NCBI GenBank assembly: GCA_029834535.1
Contig: JAQMWT010000388.1
Location: 1 to 64,000 of the forward strand
Reading direction: 5' to 3'
Length of the DNA: 64,000 nucleotides
From: Chrysophaeum taylorii
Taxonomy: Eukaryota > Sar > Pelagophyceae > Pelagomonadales > Pelagomonadaceae
The notes under the pieces are model-generated. The model had not been told where the DNA came from. It made no database searches and was given only the letters and a program-made list of their open reading frames with translations. Shown here piece after piece: positions 12,985 to 23,152 of the stretch (positions are counted from its first letter, which is position 1; each line of letters starts with the position of its first letter). Made by a program: the position numbers and the translations under genes.

Positions 12985-12991
12985 AAGTAAT
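12985..12991. repeat. Target-site duplication, left (AAGTAAT)
   Basis: Seven bases directly before the left inverted end; the identical seven bases follow the right end at 21547-21553, so the transposon ends are placed exactly. Confidence 0.85.
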
Positions 12992-13260
12992 AGGGTAAAT
13001 GTCACATCACTGGTTCTTGAGGTCACATCACTGTTACCCAAAAAAGTGAGGTCACATCACTCGCACCCTAGGCAAATCACTGGTACCCCGTTTATGCTCA
13101 GGTCATATCACCCGTACCCTAGGGACACATCACTCGTTCCCCGTCTCGCGGGCTCACAGGTACAAGTGATGTGTCCCGAACTGGTGTATAGTAACGAGTG
13201 ATATGACCCATATTAGAAAAACGGTACAAGTGATGTGAGCAAGAAGGAACGGTTGATGGC
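12992..13260. repeat. Left terminal inverted repeat and motif cluster
   Basis: The 41-bp inverted end is followed by spaced GTCACATCACT motifs with variable spacers (TGGTTC, CGCACC, CGTTCC), then by a few in the opposite orientation (AAGTGATGTG). Such clusters usually are binding sites for the element's own transposase; that role is inferred here. Confidence 0.75.
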
Positions 13261-13459
13261 ACGTAGTTCAAATCAGACTTATACGCCGGCAGTTTTCGTA
13301 TGAGTGCACCATTGCCAGCGGTCCTGCAGACGGGGGTGAGTGAGAGACGCGCGCTTTCTGCAGGTGCCGGTCCCGCCGGATCTTGGACGGTCAATAGACT
13401 CTCGTGAGGATGTCGGCGTATCGGGAGAGCGTCGATAGCCTAATGAATATCGCGGACAC

Positions 13460-14990
13460 ATTCAGAGAATACACAGAAGTTTTCGCGACTCAAGAAGCCC
13501 AGCTTCCGACGACGACGAGGAGGATGGAGGGCCCGAGGATGCGCTGCGGGGCGGGGGCGCTGAAGGAGTCTCGGCGACGGAGCGCAAGGCGGTGCGTCGA
13601 AAGGCCAGGACCGAGGCCATCAAAGCCGAGAACGCCCGCTACGAGGGCTTGAACCAGCCGATGCCGCGAAAACTGGCGCAAATCCCGCACGACGAGAAAC
13701 TCGAAGTCGGCAAAGTGTACCCGAGTCGGGCCCACGCAGAACTTCAAGCGACTGAATTGGCTGCGAGGGACAGCAAGGTCCTGCTCGCGAATGGCCCACC
13801 GGTTCAAAGGCTCGCCTCGGGCATTAACATGAAGCCGACGAAGAACGGAAGTAGGCTTGCGCTGCGCTGTGGTGGGTGCGATAGTTTTTTCGTTATCATG
13901 ACGCGCACGGACTGCGAGAGTTGGGTTCTCCAGTATGCACAGGATCATGATATCAATTGCTCATATCAACGGTCGATGACAGTCTCGTCACGCCAGCCGC
14001 GGAATGGCGGGCCTTCGAACGACCATCGAAAGTAGCGCGCCTACACCGCGCAGCAGCTGCTTCCAGTTATTCTGTCCGCTATGCTGCACGACCTCAAAAA
14101 GAAGAAGACGCAAGAACGCAAAGCAACGCCGAGCGGATTGGTTTCCATTTTACAAGAGTTTGTTCCTCGGAAAGTAGACATCGAATTCGCGCACCGGCTG
14201 CTGAAACACACGCGGGCTATGATATACGGGAAGCCAGAGGATGATGTTAAGGCCATAACTCATATCGAGCAAGCATGTGCTGCTGCTGGTATCCATCTCA
14301 AGTTCATCTGCGTCAACGCAGTGAAGGCGAAGTCCATGCATCTCGAGGCCGAGAAGCTCAAATTCGGGCGGGAACAGGAGCGCCTGATGAAAGGGAAGCT
14401 GATCAAGGAGAAGGCCAGTTTGATCCTACGACTGTTCCTCTCCAAATGTATGACGACCTGGGTGAGGACATACGATTCGTCATCGGCTACTCGGTATGCT
14501 TCCAATTCGCATACGAGCTCCTTCCGGATTGCTCGAACGTGAGCTTCGGTGATTTCACCCACACCAAGGCGGGTTGCTTGGGCGGGATTGTCAAGCTGGC
14601 ATCCTGCAAAAAAAGCACTGCAGTCTCTTTTTCTGGCCTTTGGCTGACGAGCACGACGGCGACGAATATGACAACGTCGGCGTGTTCACTGACGACGAAG
14701 AAGGCGATCGCGACGCTCCTCGAGATGGCCCGCCTTCTGACACCCCGGCCAATGCTGGAGACGAACAGTGGCTGGCTGCCCCATCCGCTGCTGGAGACCA
14801 ACGGTGGCCACCTGTCGAGGACGAGGTGCTCGTGGCCGAGGAGAAGGCTGCGAAAGCACAAGCCGCCATTTTGAAGGAACGCAAGCGAAGCTTCCGAGAC
14901 GAAGAGATGTCTGATGAGGAAGCAACGCCGAATTTGCAGCAACCCCGCGCGTCACAGCAACCCGCCGCGGGTGTCTGAGAGCCGATCTCG
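13460..14990 (+). pseudogene. Broken Mutator-like transposase
   Basis: The frame is open from about 13460, beginning acidic (ASDDDEEDGGPEDA). It then has a FAR1/FLYWCH-like zinc-binding segment with CGGCDSFF and CESWVLQYAQDHDINC at about 13870-13960, the DNA-binding type common in Mutator-like transposases. A TAG at 14033-14035 stops the frame, which then continues in the same frame to 14542. Further coding-like sequence lies in a second frame (SFGDFTHTKAG, a candidate first catalytic Asp, near 14545) and in a third frame (FFWPLADEHD near 14630 to about 14978, ending in a Glu/Ala/Lys-rich tail). The core between the first Asp and the tail looks too short for a whole DDE domain, so the gene is frameshifted and internally deleted. 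Confidence 0.55.
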
Positions 14991-15014
14991 AAAGGCACTC
15001 GAGGGGCGACTGCC

Positions 15015-15272
15015 ATGGCGATTGCTCGGGACTTTCAGGCTCTTCCATTCGTTCATGTGCAGGAAACCACCCAGTCGCGCTTAGAACCAGGCCAAATGTG
15101 CGCCGTTGCTGGGTGCTTCGTGGGACTGCCATCGCAGCACACGTGTTCACGCTGCCAGCGGTTTATTCACCTACAGTGCGCTGCACGCGCTCAGGAGTTG
15201 ATGAAGGCGACCAGCAAAACAACTGCTGGGAACCCAAGTGCAAGCCAATTCGCAAGCCACAGCGCGAGGTGA
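15015..15272 (+). pseudogene. Zinc-finger fragment, probably the tail of the transposon protein
   Basis: This short open stretch contains the spacing C-x4-C-x8-H-x-C-x2-C-x4-H-x2-C (CAVAGC ... HTCSRCQRFIHLQC), like a PHD or RING-type zinc finger. It follows the transposase remnants in the same orientation and lies inside the inverted ends, so it probably was the C-terminal part of the transposon protein. No complete gene is visible. Confidence 0.4.
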
Positions 15273-15289
15273 AACGCCGCCGTGACAAA

Positions 15290-16400
15290 TAGCTCTTCAG
15301 AACCATGCTGCACCCGCCCGTGTCCCGCCGAGGGAAAGGCGCTGTTCATGGTAGTTTCCACGCAGACAAGCTGTGACGTGCTACTCTTGCGCATGCAGCC
15401 CTCTTTCTTGCTCATGCGACATGTGACGATCTTTCTTATTCTTGCGCATGCGACTTTCTTGCGCACGTCCACCCCATCGCTGTCCGTTGAGAAGAAATCT
15501 CTCCCTTACAACCCTTCTCCTTCCCTTGTCAATAACCCCTGGATTGACCTTCAAGCACCCACAAGCACCCTCCGCCTCTTTGCAGTCGGCCTTTAAAACC
15601 CCCTCGAGTGCACCTCTTGCGCCTCTTAGCAGTCGACCTATGGATCGTGCTTACGCTCATCTTCATAGATTAGCGCTCCCCGTAGGCACGTAGTTTTACA
15701 TGTTAAAGCCTGCAGTTCTACGTATCGTCTGTCGTGTGCCTAGGCTAGGGGAACTAACCAGTCCCTGGGTTCTAACCTACCAGATTCACACGTCGAGGCG
15801 GGATAGTTCTTCAGTTCTCTTCCCACTGCATTTCATAATCCTCTGGAGCATGTGGCAATCCTAAAACCTCGCATGTCTGCCATCATCTGCCTCGGTGCAC
15901 TTGTATGCTCCCATTCACTCGCACGCACGATCCCCTTTGCTTGCCTCCGGGGAGGCCCCAATTAGCCATTCAGCCGAAGAAGGGCCTTCACCCAGAAGTT
16001 CACCGACGAAAAGCGCCGGGTGACCAGCAGTGCCCCGCAGCACTGCCCCAGCCCTAAATTTGAGTATATGGAAGATGGGGTAGGAACCTACTTTTCTGGT
16101 TCTGGCGAATGGACCGAGCAGAGTCCCGGCGAGGGCCGCGGGGCACCGGGGCAGGCCGAGGCTCCGCGTATATTGTCACGGCGCGGCGCAATTGCCCCCA
16201 AGAGCAGTCGAGCCTCGCCACGTGCCACAAAATGAAGTACACATCTGCTGGCACGAGCAACTCACCAGGCCCGGCGGCCGTTCGCAACATCCATTGCGTT
16301 GGTAACACAGGCGCGCACCGCCATGGCCCGTCGGCGGGCTTCAAGATACAAGAAGTATTTGAAATAACCCGCGACGTGACCATTACCCAATAATCCTGGT
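15290..16400. other. Transposon interior without a recognised gene
   Basis: Pyrimidine-rich sequence, including a GCAGTCGAC block near 15633 shared with repeat B and with the region 45.8-46.3 kb. A plus-strand open stretch at 16109-16393 has no recognisable domain. Nothing further can be supported. Confidence 0.4.
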
Positions 16401-16616
16401 CAACCTTCGGGTCACATCACTGGTTCCACCTTCGGCAAGCAGGGTCACATTACTGGTTTCTAAGAACCAGTGATGTGACCGTTTTTTCGTGTCGCTCCGG
16501 AGCTCCGTCCTGGAACGAGTGATGTGTCCTATTTATTATGAGGGCAAGTGATGTGGGTAAGGAGTCAGTGATGTGACGCGAGAAATTAAGAGAACCAGTG
16601 ATGTATCCTTGGTGCG
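16400..16616. repeat. Right terminal motif cluster of the DNA transposon
   Basis: Two GGTCACAT(C/T)ACTGG motifs are followed by at least five GTGATGTG(A/T)CC-like motifs in the opposite orientation (AACCAGTGATGTGACC, ACGAGTGATGTGTCC and others). The cluster continues after the copia insertion at 21495-21546. Confidence 0.7.
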
Positions 16617-16712
16617 TGTGAGGAAGCTATGACACTTACCCCTGCACCTCGTATCCAGTATCCCTACGTCACTCCCTTATCGCTAGAGTAACGCCCCATT
16701 CCTGCTGTCACA
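16617..16712 (+). repeat. 5' LTR of the copia element
   Basis: Starts TGTGAGGAAGC and ends TGCTGTCACA, 96 bp. The next bases, TGGTAGCAG from 16713, can pair with the CTGCTACCA end typical of initiator methionine tRNA and are the likely primer-binding site. Confidence 0.85.
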
Positions 16713-19700
16713 TGGTAGCAGGTTCGTCTCGATCGAACCTGTGCCTGACTTCACGGTGACTCCTCATCGGCTTCAGTTCATTGCTACGTGTTCGGTTCGT
16801 TGTCGTCTAACATGTCCTCGATCGAAATTAAGGACAGTAAACTTTCTCAAAACTTGATGCTTTCAGTGGTGAGCGACATCTTTTCCACCAATGGACACGT
16901 CGTCTTGAAAACATGATCATTTCCACCGGCGATCGCATTGTTTTGACCAACGAAACTTGGATCAGCATCACAACCTCTGGCTGCTCTGAAGAAGAATTTG
17001 GCGTCAAGCAGCAACGTTGGTACTCTGCATTGTTTATGGCCCTCCCGATGCATGATACTGATCGTGCGGATATCCGTGAAAACCGCGATATGAACTTCAC
17101 GCGGCTTTACAAGCGCATTACCGATGTCCACATGGGCCATGGGGATCGCGTAGCTCAGTCTGCAATTGCTTCACTGCATTCACTGGTGTGCAATAATCTC
17201 GATGAACTTGAGTCCTTTCTTAACAAGTTCATCAGCGGTGTTCAAGTTGCTCGGCATCATCGAGATTTCCCTGACGCTCTTGCATTGCAATTGCTTCAAA
17301 CCAAAATCCCGGACTCCATATTGTCTAAGGATCTCATTTCACTTGACCCTAAACTGCGCACATATGATGGTTTCGTTGATCGTCTCAACAGCAAAGTTTT
17401 CGATCATCTCCAGACCAAGTCTCCGCTTGTCAACGTTGCTATACGTGAGGGTCCCCGCCATCGCGATCGTTGTGACTTTTGTGGTCGCACCAACCATCCT
17501 ACTGCTAAATGCTTTCATCGTCTCAATGCTTTACGCTCCCATCCTCGTTCCCGCCCTCGCCCACCTTTCCGTTCCAGGCCTCAGCCTCCATTTTCCCGTG
17601 GCTCTCCTAATCCCAACAACCAAGTCCTTTCTTCTACAAATGCCCTTACCGCTCTGCTCACCGCCCGTGAGCGCGATTATCTTCACTTCAACAAACTACG
17701 CCTCGTTGTCTACGATACAGGTGCCAACGTCAATCTCTTCAATTCCCCTGCTGGCTTTACTGACCTTGACAACACTCAACAGCACTCAATCCATTCCGCT
17801 CTCGGCACTGGCTCTGTTTCTGGTTCTGGCACTGCTCACTTAACGTTCCCTTCCATTGGTCCTCTTGACAATCGTGGTCTTCCTTCTCCAGCACCCACTA
17901 TTTCCGCCCCTCATGGCATCCATATCGCGCTCCCGCATACGCTCATCTCTCCTGGTCTTGGTGACAAACGGATTCTTTCTGATCATGCCCTTGAGCAAGT
18001 TGGTTACGATGGTCATACGATCCAGAATGTTGGCCCTACTCATCCTCAACGAATCTTACGTCACCGCCAGACGCATCATGTCATTCCTCTGCTTCGTCGC
18101 GGTGGTCTTCTCTTTATCGTCTGTTGGATCGGCAATACGACCGCTGCGCCCTACGCGGACTTTGTTTCCCCATTTGTGGCATTTTCTTCTTGCCCTCGCG
18201 TACATGCCCCTTGTGCGTTTCCCGTTGCGTCTCAACGCACTCAACTCACCTACGACATTTGGCATGCTCGTCTTGGTCATTATAGTCCTACTTATATTCG
18301 GCGTTTGTCTTCTCTCGCTGTTGGTGCACCGCTCTTCCCAAGTTCCGCGTCTCTTTCTTTTTGTTCTGCTTGTGCTTTAGGTAAAATGCATGCTGCGCTA
18401 GTTGGCCATCGTAAACCACGTGAATCCACTCCCAGCTCTCTTCCTGCACACGAAATTTTGTCCCGCCCACGTGCCGTTGCACGCGGATCTCATGTTCACC
18501 GGTGCCCCTTCTTTCATTTACCAAGACCGTGCCATCCTTACGTTTGTCGATGATCATGCGCGCCGCCGCACACGTTACTTTGCTCCTCGACACGATGCAC
18601 TCACGAACGCTCGTCAACTCGAACTTTTCCTGTGTACTGTGGTTCGACACTTTGGCTATCGTATTGCCCTCATCTACACATATCGTGACAAGTCCCTAAT
18701 GGGCCAATTCGAAACCTTCTTTTTGGGCAACAACATCGCCATCAAACGGGCTCCTGCTGCTCAGTCCAAAAATTCACAGGCGCACGCTTTTTCTGGTGTT
18801 GTGGAACGCTCCCATCGCGCAACTGCTGATATTACTCGAACTCTTTTGGTGCATGCACACCGTCCACTTGATTTTTGGCGTTGGGCCATGGAAACGGCTG
18901 ACTTCATCTCCGAGCGAATGCCAAACGCCTCCAACCCTGGTTACCTGACGCCATATGAAATGCTTCACAAAACCTTGCCCCGCGTCGTTTTTCTTCGTGT
19001 TTGGGGCTGCCCTGCTGCTATTCTCACTGGCGACAAATGGCCTACCAAAGCTATTACTGGCATCTTCGTTGGGTATCCCTCTGCTGGACCTGGTTATCGT
19101 ATCCTTCTTCAACGCGCCACCGGTCCCGCCATTCACACTTCCATCGATGTCGTTTTCGACGAGAATTTTGCTATGCGTACATCCCTGCCCTCCCAACCCC
19201 TTCCTCCTCCCCTTGTGGATTCTCGTTTGCCCGATTTGTTCTATTATGACCCTCGTTTGTCTTCCGCTGTTGCTCCCTTGTCTCCTGTTTTTGATGCTCA
19301 GGAGCCGGCCTTATAGGGACTGATCACCCCAGAAACAACACCACAACCATCAGCGAACAATGCGAAAAGTGCACCATCACGTCGAGCCAAACGGAGCCGA
19401 CCGCGCAAACGACCAAAGCGCCTATGACGCTGAAACAGAACCTACTCGCGAAACCATGAACTCACATTCTAGCGTTTGTCCACAGCGCAATGTCGATTCT
19501 GTTTCCTCCTGTCACTTCCTGTATGTCACTTATTCTAGCTTTCGTTTGCTAGTTCATTATGTCTTCCTTCCCCTTTGTCTAGCTCATACCCTTGTTGATC
19601 CCCAATCTGTCCACGCTTATTACTCTGCTTCCGAAGAAGCATCTCAATATTCTTACATTGATGACGGCACTATCACTTCCACTCATTTACGCGAAGCTTT

Positions 19701-21398
19701 AGCTCATACAAATCCTGAACGCCCTGGCTGGTTACAAGCCATCGCCAAAGAATATCATTCCCTCGGTCAGCTCGGTTGCTGGGATGTCGTTCGCGTTCCT
19801 TCTACTTTTTCTGGCAACATCTGCACTTTAAAGTGGGTCCTCCGCAAGAAGTATGAATCTGGCCGTTTCAAATCTTACAAGGCCCGCCTTGTTGTCCACA
19901 CACGGACACGCGGTTACACCCAGGTTCACGGCATTGATTATCACGATACGTATTCTCCGGTTGCCAACATTGTCACCATTCGGTTCTTTCTCACCTTTGT
20001 TGCTGTTCATGACTGGGATTTGCACAAGTTAGATGTCAGCTCCGCTTTTATCCAAGCTCCCATTGACGAAGACATCTATGTCTGGCCACCCGAAGGCTAT
20101 GCTCCTCGCCAACCCCCAGATGGTTCCAAAATCGTTTACAAGCTCCGTCGCTCTTGGTATGGTTGCAAACAAGCTTGTCGCAATTGGTGGCTTTTTTTGG
20201 AACGCTTCCTTGTCAATGATTGTGGCTTCGTCCGCGGATCTGGTGACACTTGCAGTTACAAGCTCTTGCTTAATTCTACTGTCGTTCTACGTCTTGTTCT
20301 TGTCGTTGATGATCTTCTTGTGGCGCACCCTCGTCATTGCCTTGGCCATTGCCAAGCCTTCTTCCTCCGTTTCAAAGACTTCACTGATGTCAACGAGCTC
20401 GATCTTCACACTTACGTTGGTCTCCGCATTACGCGTGATCGCGCACGTCGCACGCTCGCTATCGACCAGTCACATGCTATCCGTGAAATCCTCACCGAAC
20501 ATCGCTTCATCAACAGTAAACCAGAATTGACACCCGCTCCCAAAGGTCTTCTTCATCTTTCGGCGGCTGATTGTCCTGCACCTGGCTCCCCCGATCACGT
20601 CTTCATGGCACGCATCCATTCGTCGTATTGTCGGTTGTGTCTTGTTTATTTCTGTTATGACTCGCCCTGATATCACTTGGTCCGTCAATCAGTGTGCGCA
20701 TTTTACACACAACCCTGGTAAACCCCACTTGCACGCTTTATCTCATACCCTCCGTTATCTCAATGGTACTCAAGATCTTGCCCTTGTTCTTGGTCGCGAT
20801 TCTACCTTTCGTCTCTGTGGTTATTCGACTCCAGCTGGGCCGACGACCCGGATGACCGCCACTCCACCACTGGCTATTGTTTTCTGCTTGGTGGCTCTAT
20901 GACCTCCTACTGCTCACGATCGCAGTACCTCCTCGCCCGCTCCTCTTTTGAAGCCGAATTGCTCGCTCTTTACGCCGCTACTGCTGAGCTCTCTTGGCTT
21001 CTCAAACTTTTTGACGACTTGATCTCCCTCGTCACACGGTACCTATGTATGTCGATAACAGCAACACCGTCACCCAAGTCCGTCTCCAATGTCTCACGAG
21101 GCGCACCCGCCACATTGACATTCGGTTTTACAGCACCGCCGAATATCATCGCAATCACATCATTGATCTCCAACACATTCCCCGCCTTGACAATCTCAGC
21201 GATATCTTCACCCGTAATACGGAAGCTACTCCCTTCCTCCGGCTTCGTGCTCGTTACCTCACCTCGTAACTTCGCAAGACATCTCCGGTCTTCTTCTGCC
21301 ACAATGCCTCTCATGGCGTCTTTTTTCACCTTCAAGCTTCTCCTATGTGAGCGCCTCACTTACCCCTTTTCCCCCTTTTCTTTCTTTTCCAGCACCCG

Positions 21399-21494
21399 TG
21401 TGAGGAAGCTATGACACTTACCCCTGCACCTCGTATCCAGTATCCCTACGTCATTCCCTTATCGCTAGAGTAATGCCCCATTCCTGTTGTCACA
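21399..21494 (+). repeat. 3' LTR of the copia element
   Basis: Same length and ends as the LTR at 16617-16712, with three substitutions. It is followed directly by the remaining right end of the DNA transposon. Confidence 0.85.
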
Positions 21495-21505
21495 GTGTCA
21501 GTGCG

Positions 21506-21546
21506 AGTGATGTGACCTCAAGAACCAGTAATGTGTCATTTACCCT
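21506..21546. repeat. Right terminal inverted repeat of the DNA transposon
   Basis: Reverse complement of 12992-13032 with two mismatches, ending CATTTACCCT before the AAGTAAT duplication at 21547-21553. Confidence 0.85.
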
Positions 21547-21565
21547 AAGTAATGAGGGGCACGCG

Positions 21566-22612
21566 ATGATTCAGGCTGATACGAGAGAGCTCGAGGCCAA
21601 AGTGCGGCAGACCGTGCTGGGTATTCGCGAGAAGGAGGTTTCGCTGTTCACGAACCAGTTCGCCGTGCTGGCGTCCTCGGCAACGTTCATGAGTTCTCTC
21701 GGATTCGGAGCTTTGAATATGGAAATAGGTTTTCTTGAGAAAAAGCACGGCGAGTTCTGTTCTGAGCTCGTCGGGTGTGACGACGAGAGGGTTTTGACGT
21801 CGATGTTGTTGTTCTACGTCCTTGCCGCCGCGGGCACGGCCTTCAACCTCCTCGCCGTGATCCTAGCGTCGTTCTGTATGATATTCGGTCCGGAACTCGC
21901 GATACGAGGAACCGAGGAGAGCATGCACCACGCCGTCAAGGGCATGTACGAGGAGCGCCGCCAAGCCCTCAAGTACTTTTGGATCGGATGCCTCTTTATC
22001 GTGCTCTCGGGAATTGCGCTGGCCTGGATGAAGTTCCCCGTGCTGACTTCTGGCCTCATAACTGGCGTTTTCTGCTCTCTCGTTTTGTTTTGTTCCGTCT
22101 ATGTTCGCAAGCTTCGACCCTTGTTCGCTTACGAGGACGAAGACCTCGACATCTCGCAGATCGTCGAGGGCGTCGCCCAGTCAAATACGCTCTCCGCGCA
22201 GCGGCAACAACAAAGACGAGGAGGAAGAGGAGCAGCATCGAGGTACGGCGCCGTCAGCGCCACGACCACCGTCATCCCCGAACCCGGGGCCAAGTCCGGG
22301 AACGTCTTCGTCGACAACATGCTCCGCTACGCTGTCCTCGCCGACAAGGTCCTCCGCCTCTTCCTCCTCGACGGCAGCGAAGTCGGGGCCTACCCCCTCG
22401 CCGACATCCGAGTCGGGCGAGACCAGTTCTGGCTGCCCGACAAATCCGCCTGCTCGGGCACGACGCGCCGCGATACCCAGGACTGGCTCAAAGCCATCGG
22501 CCTTCCCCCGACGACACCGACGGACCCCTTCCCTCCGAAGCGCGCCGCGACTGCGACTGCGACTGCGACTGCGACAGCGACAGCGACTTCGACTGCGACT
22601 ACTCCCCCCTAA
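21566..22612 (+). CDS. Orai-like four-helix membrane protein
   Basis: The protein has 348 residues when started at the ATG at 21566; the frame is open further upstream, but that part is transposon sequence. Four hydrophobic segments are visible at about residues 31-53, 79-108, 134-155 and 158-182. The pattern resembles Orai calcium-channel proteins: a first helix ending ALNME, a long second helix ending in PELA, then a His-rich MHHAV segment before the third helix, which ends AWMKF. The cytosolic tail (about 185-348) has an acidic EDEDLD patch, an Arg/Gln-rich segment and a final Ala-Thr repeat coded by a (TGCGAC)n-like tract. If it is an Orai homologue it would act in calcium entry at the plasma membrane. 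That is a pattern-based guess; another four-helix family is possible. A DNA transposon ends 12 bp before the duplicated target and 20 bp before the start codon, so the old promoter has been displaced by about 8.5 kb. Confidence 0.6.
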   Translation: MIQADTRELEAKVRQTVLGIREKEVSLFTNQFAVLASSATFMSSLGFGALNMEIGFLEKKHGEFCSELVGCDDERVLTSMLLFYVLAAAGTAFNLLAVILASFCMIFGPELAIRGTEESMHHAVKGMYEERRQALKYFWIGCLFIVLSGIALAWMKFPVLTSGLITGVFCSLVLFCSVYVRKLRPLFAYEDEDLDISQIVEGVAQSNTLSAQRQQQRRGGRGAASRYGAVSATTTVIPEPGAKSGNVFVDNMLRYAVLADKVLRLFLLDGSEVGAYPLADIRVGRDQFWLPDKSACSGTTRRDTQDWLKAIGLPPTTPTDPFPPKRAATATATATATATATSTATTPP

Positions 22613-22633
22613 TCCTTACTATTAATCGACAGA

Positions 22634-22787
22634 TGTTTGTCTGTCTGTCTGTCTGTGTCTGTCTGTCTGTTTGTTTGTTTGTTTGTTTGTTTGTTTGTTT
22701 GTTTGTTTGTTTGTTTGTTTGTTCGTTTGTTTGTTTGTTTGTTTGTTTGTTTGTTTGTTTGTTTGTTTGTTTGTTTGTTTGTTTGTC
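22634..22787. repeat. (TGTC)n / (TTTG)n microsatellite
   Basis: About 30 bp of TGTC repeats are followed by about 120 bp of almost pure TTTG repeats, directly after the stop codon region of the preceding gene. A short TGTC/TTTG tract also precedes the repeat B units at 24130-24160 and 24350-24365. Confidence 0.95.
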
Positions 22788-23152
22788 TTTAAATGTCGAC
22801 TGCGAAGAGGGGTGTGTGTGTGGGGAGCATGAAGGATGTGGGTGGGTTTGTGGGGTATGAGGGATGTGCCTGACGGGCGGAGATAAGTACGCGGGACCTA
22901 GTCGGGGTCATCGCCGAGGCGTGGGGCAGGCGAAGAGAGGACGGGCCCCGCCCGTAGGTCGTACGCATGCTGCCGCCGGACGTATGTGCGACGAAGGGTG
23001 ACGTCCTGCTGGGATCGGGCGGCCTGGGGTGCCACTGGGGGTTCCCCGAGGCGGCGACATGGGTGAGGGCGGTGAGGGCACAGCGAGCCCGGCCTAATGC
23101 GTTGGCGATCCCCCACTCACGGTAGATGCGGCGGGTTTGGGCCGCCTTTGTT
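22788..23152. repeat. Repeat B, unit 1
   Basis: A unit of about 365 bp begins with GTCTTTAAATGTCGACTGC and GAGGGGTGTGTGTG, and runs to GGGCCGCCTTTG. It is present again at 24159-24354 (short), 24365-25068 (longer) and 25069-25369 (divergent). Diverged pieces occur at 46050-46265 (inverted) and near 56120-56160. Open stretches on the minus strand have no recognisable domain, so it is annotated only as a repeat. Confidence 0.8.

Larger units (their letters stand above)
16617..21494 (+). mobile_element. Ty1/copia-type LTR retrotransposon, broken, nested in the DNA transposon
   Basis: Short LTRs of 96 bp bound the element. Parts in order, approximate: gag with a CCHC zinc knuckle (CDFCGRTNHPTAKC, near 17480), a retropepsin-like D-T-G-A motif (near 17715), a GAG-pre-integrase segment (HARLGH, near 18270), integrase core (18.5-19.2 kb), reverse transcriptase (19.7-20.5 kb, with VDDLL near 20305) and RNase H (20.6-21.0 kb). 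Integrase before reverse transcriptase is diagnostic of Ty1/copia. The copy is broken at about five places. Its LTRs differ at three of 96 positions, which suggests a moderately young insertion. Unusually, the tract before the 3' LTR is pyrimidine-rich on the coding strand, not purine-rich. Confidence 0.9.
12992..21546 (+). mobile_element. DNA transposon with 41-bp inverted ends and multi-motif termini, Mutator-like, split by a copia element
   Basis: The ends are 41-bp inverted repeats starting AGGGTAAATG (12992-13032 and 21506-21546) that differ at only two positions. They are flanked by a perfect 7-bp duplication AAGTAAT (12985-12991 and 21547-21553). Both ends hold many copies of the motif GTGATGTGACC or its reverse complement, about nine on the left (12999-13230) and about eight on the right (16410-16616 plus 21506-21540). 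Inside are transposase remnants at 13460-14990 and a zinc-finger segment near 15090-15230. A Ty1/copia element (16617-21494) later inserted near the right end; without it the transposon is about 3.7 kb. The family is uncertain: the zinc-finger type suggests Mutator, although a 7-bp duplication is slightly short for that group. Confidence 0.8.

Noticed and set aside
12999-13230. CRISPR-like spaced repeats
   Set aside because: Motifs are short, variable and in both orientations, and they lie in transposon ends in a eukaryotic genome.
21473-21565. Earlier in-frame start of the Orai-like protein
   Set aside because: This part is copia LTR and transposon end, so it cannot be the ancestral N-terminus.
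22788-22810. TCGACTGC in repeat B as a piece of U1 snRNA
   Set aside because: Only about nine bases match; the rest of U1, including its 5' end and stem-loops, is absent.
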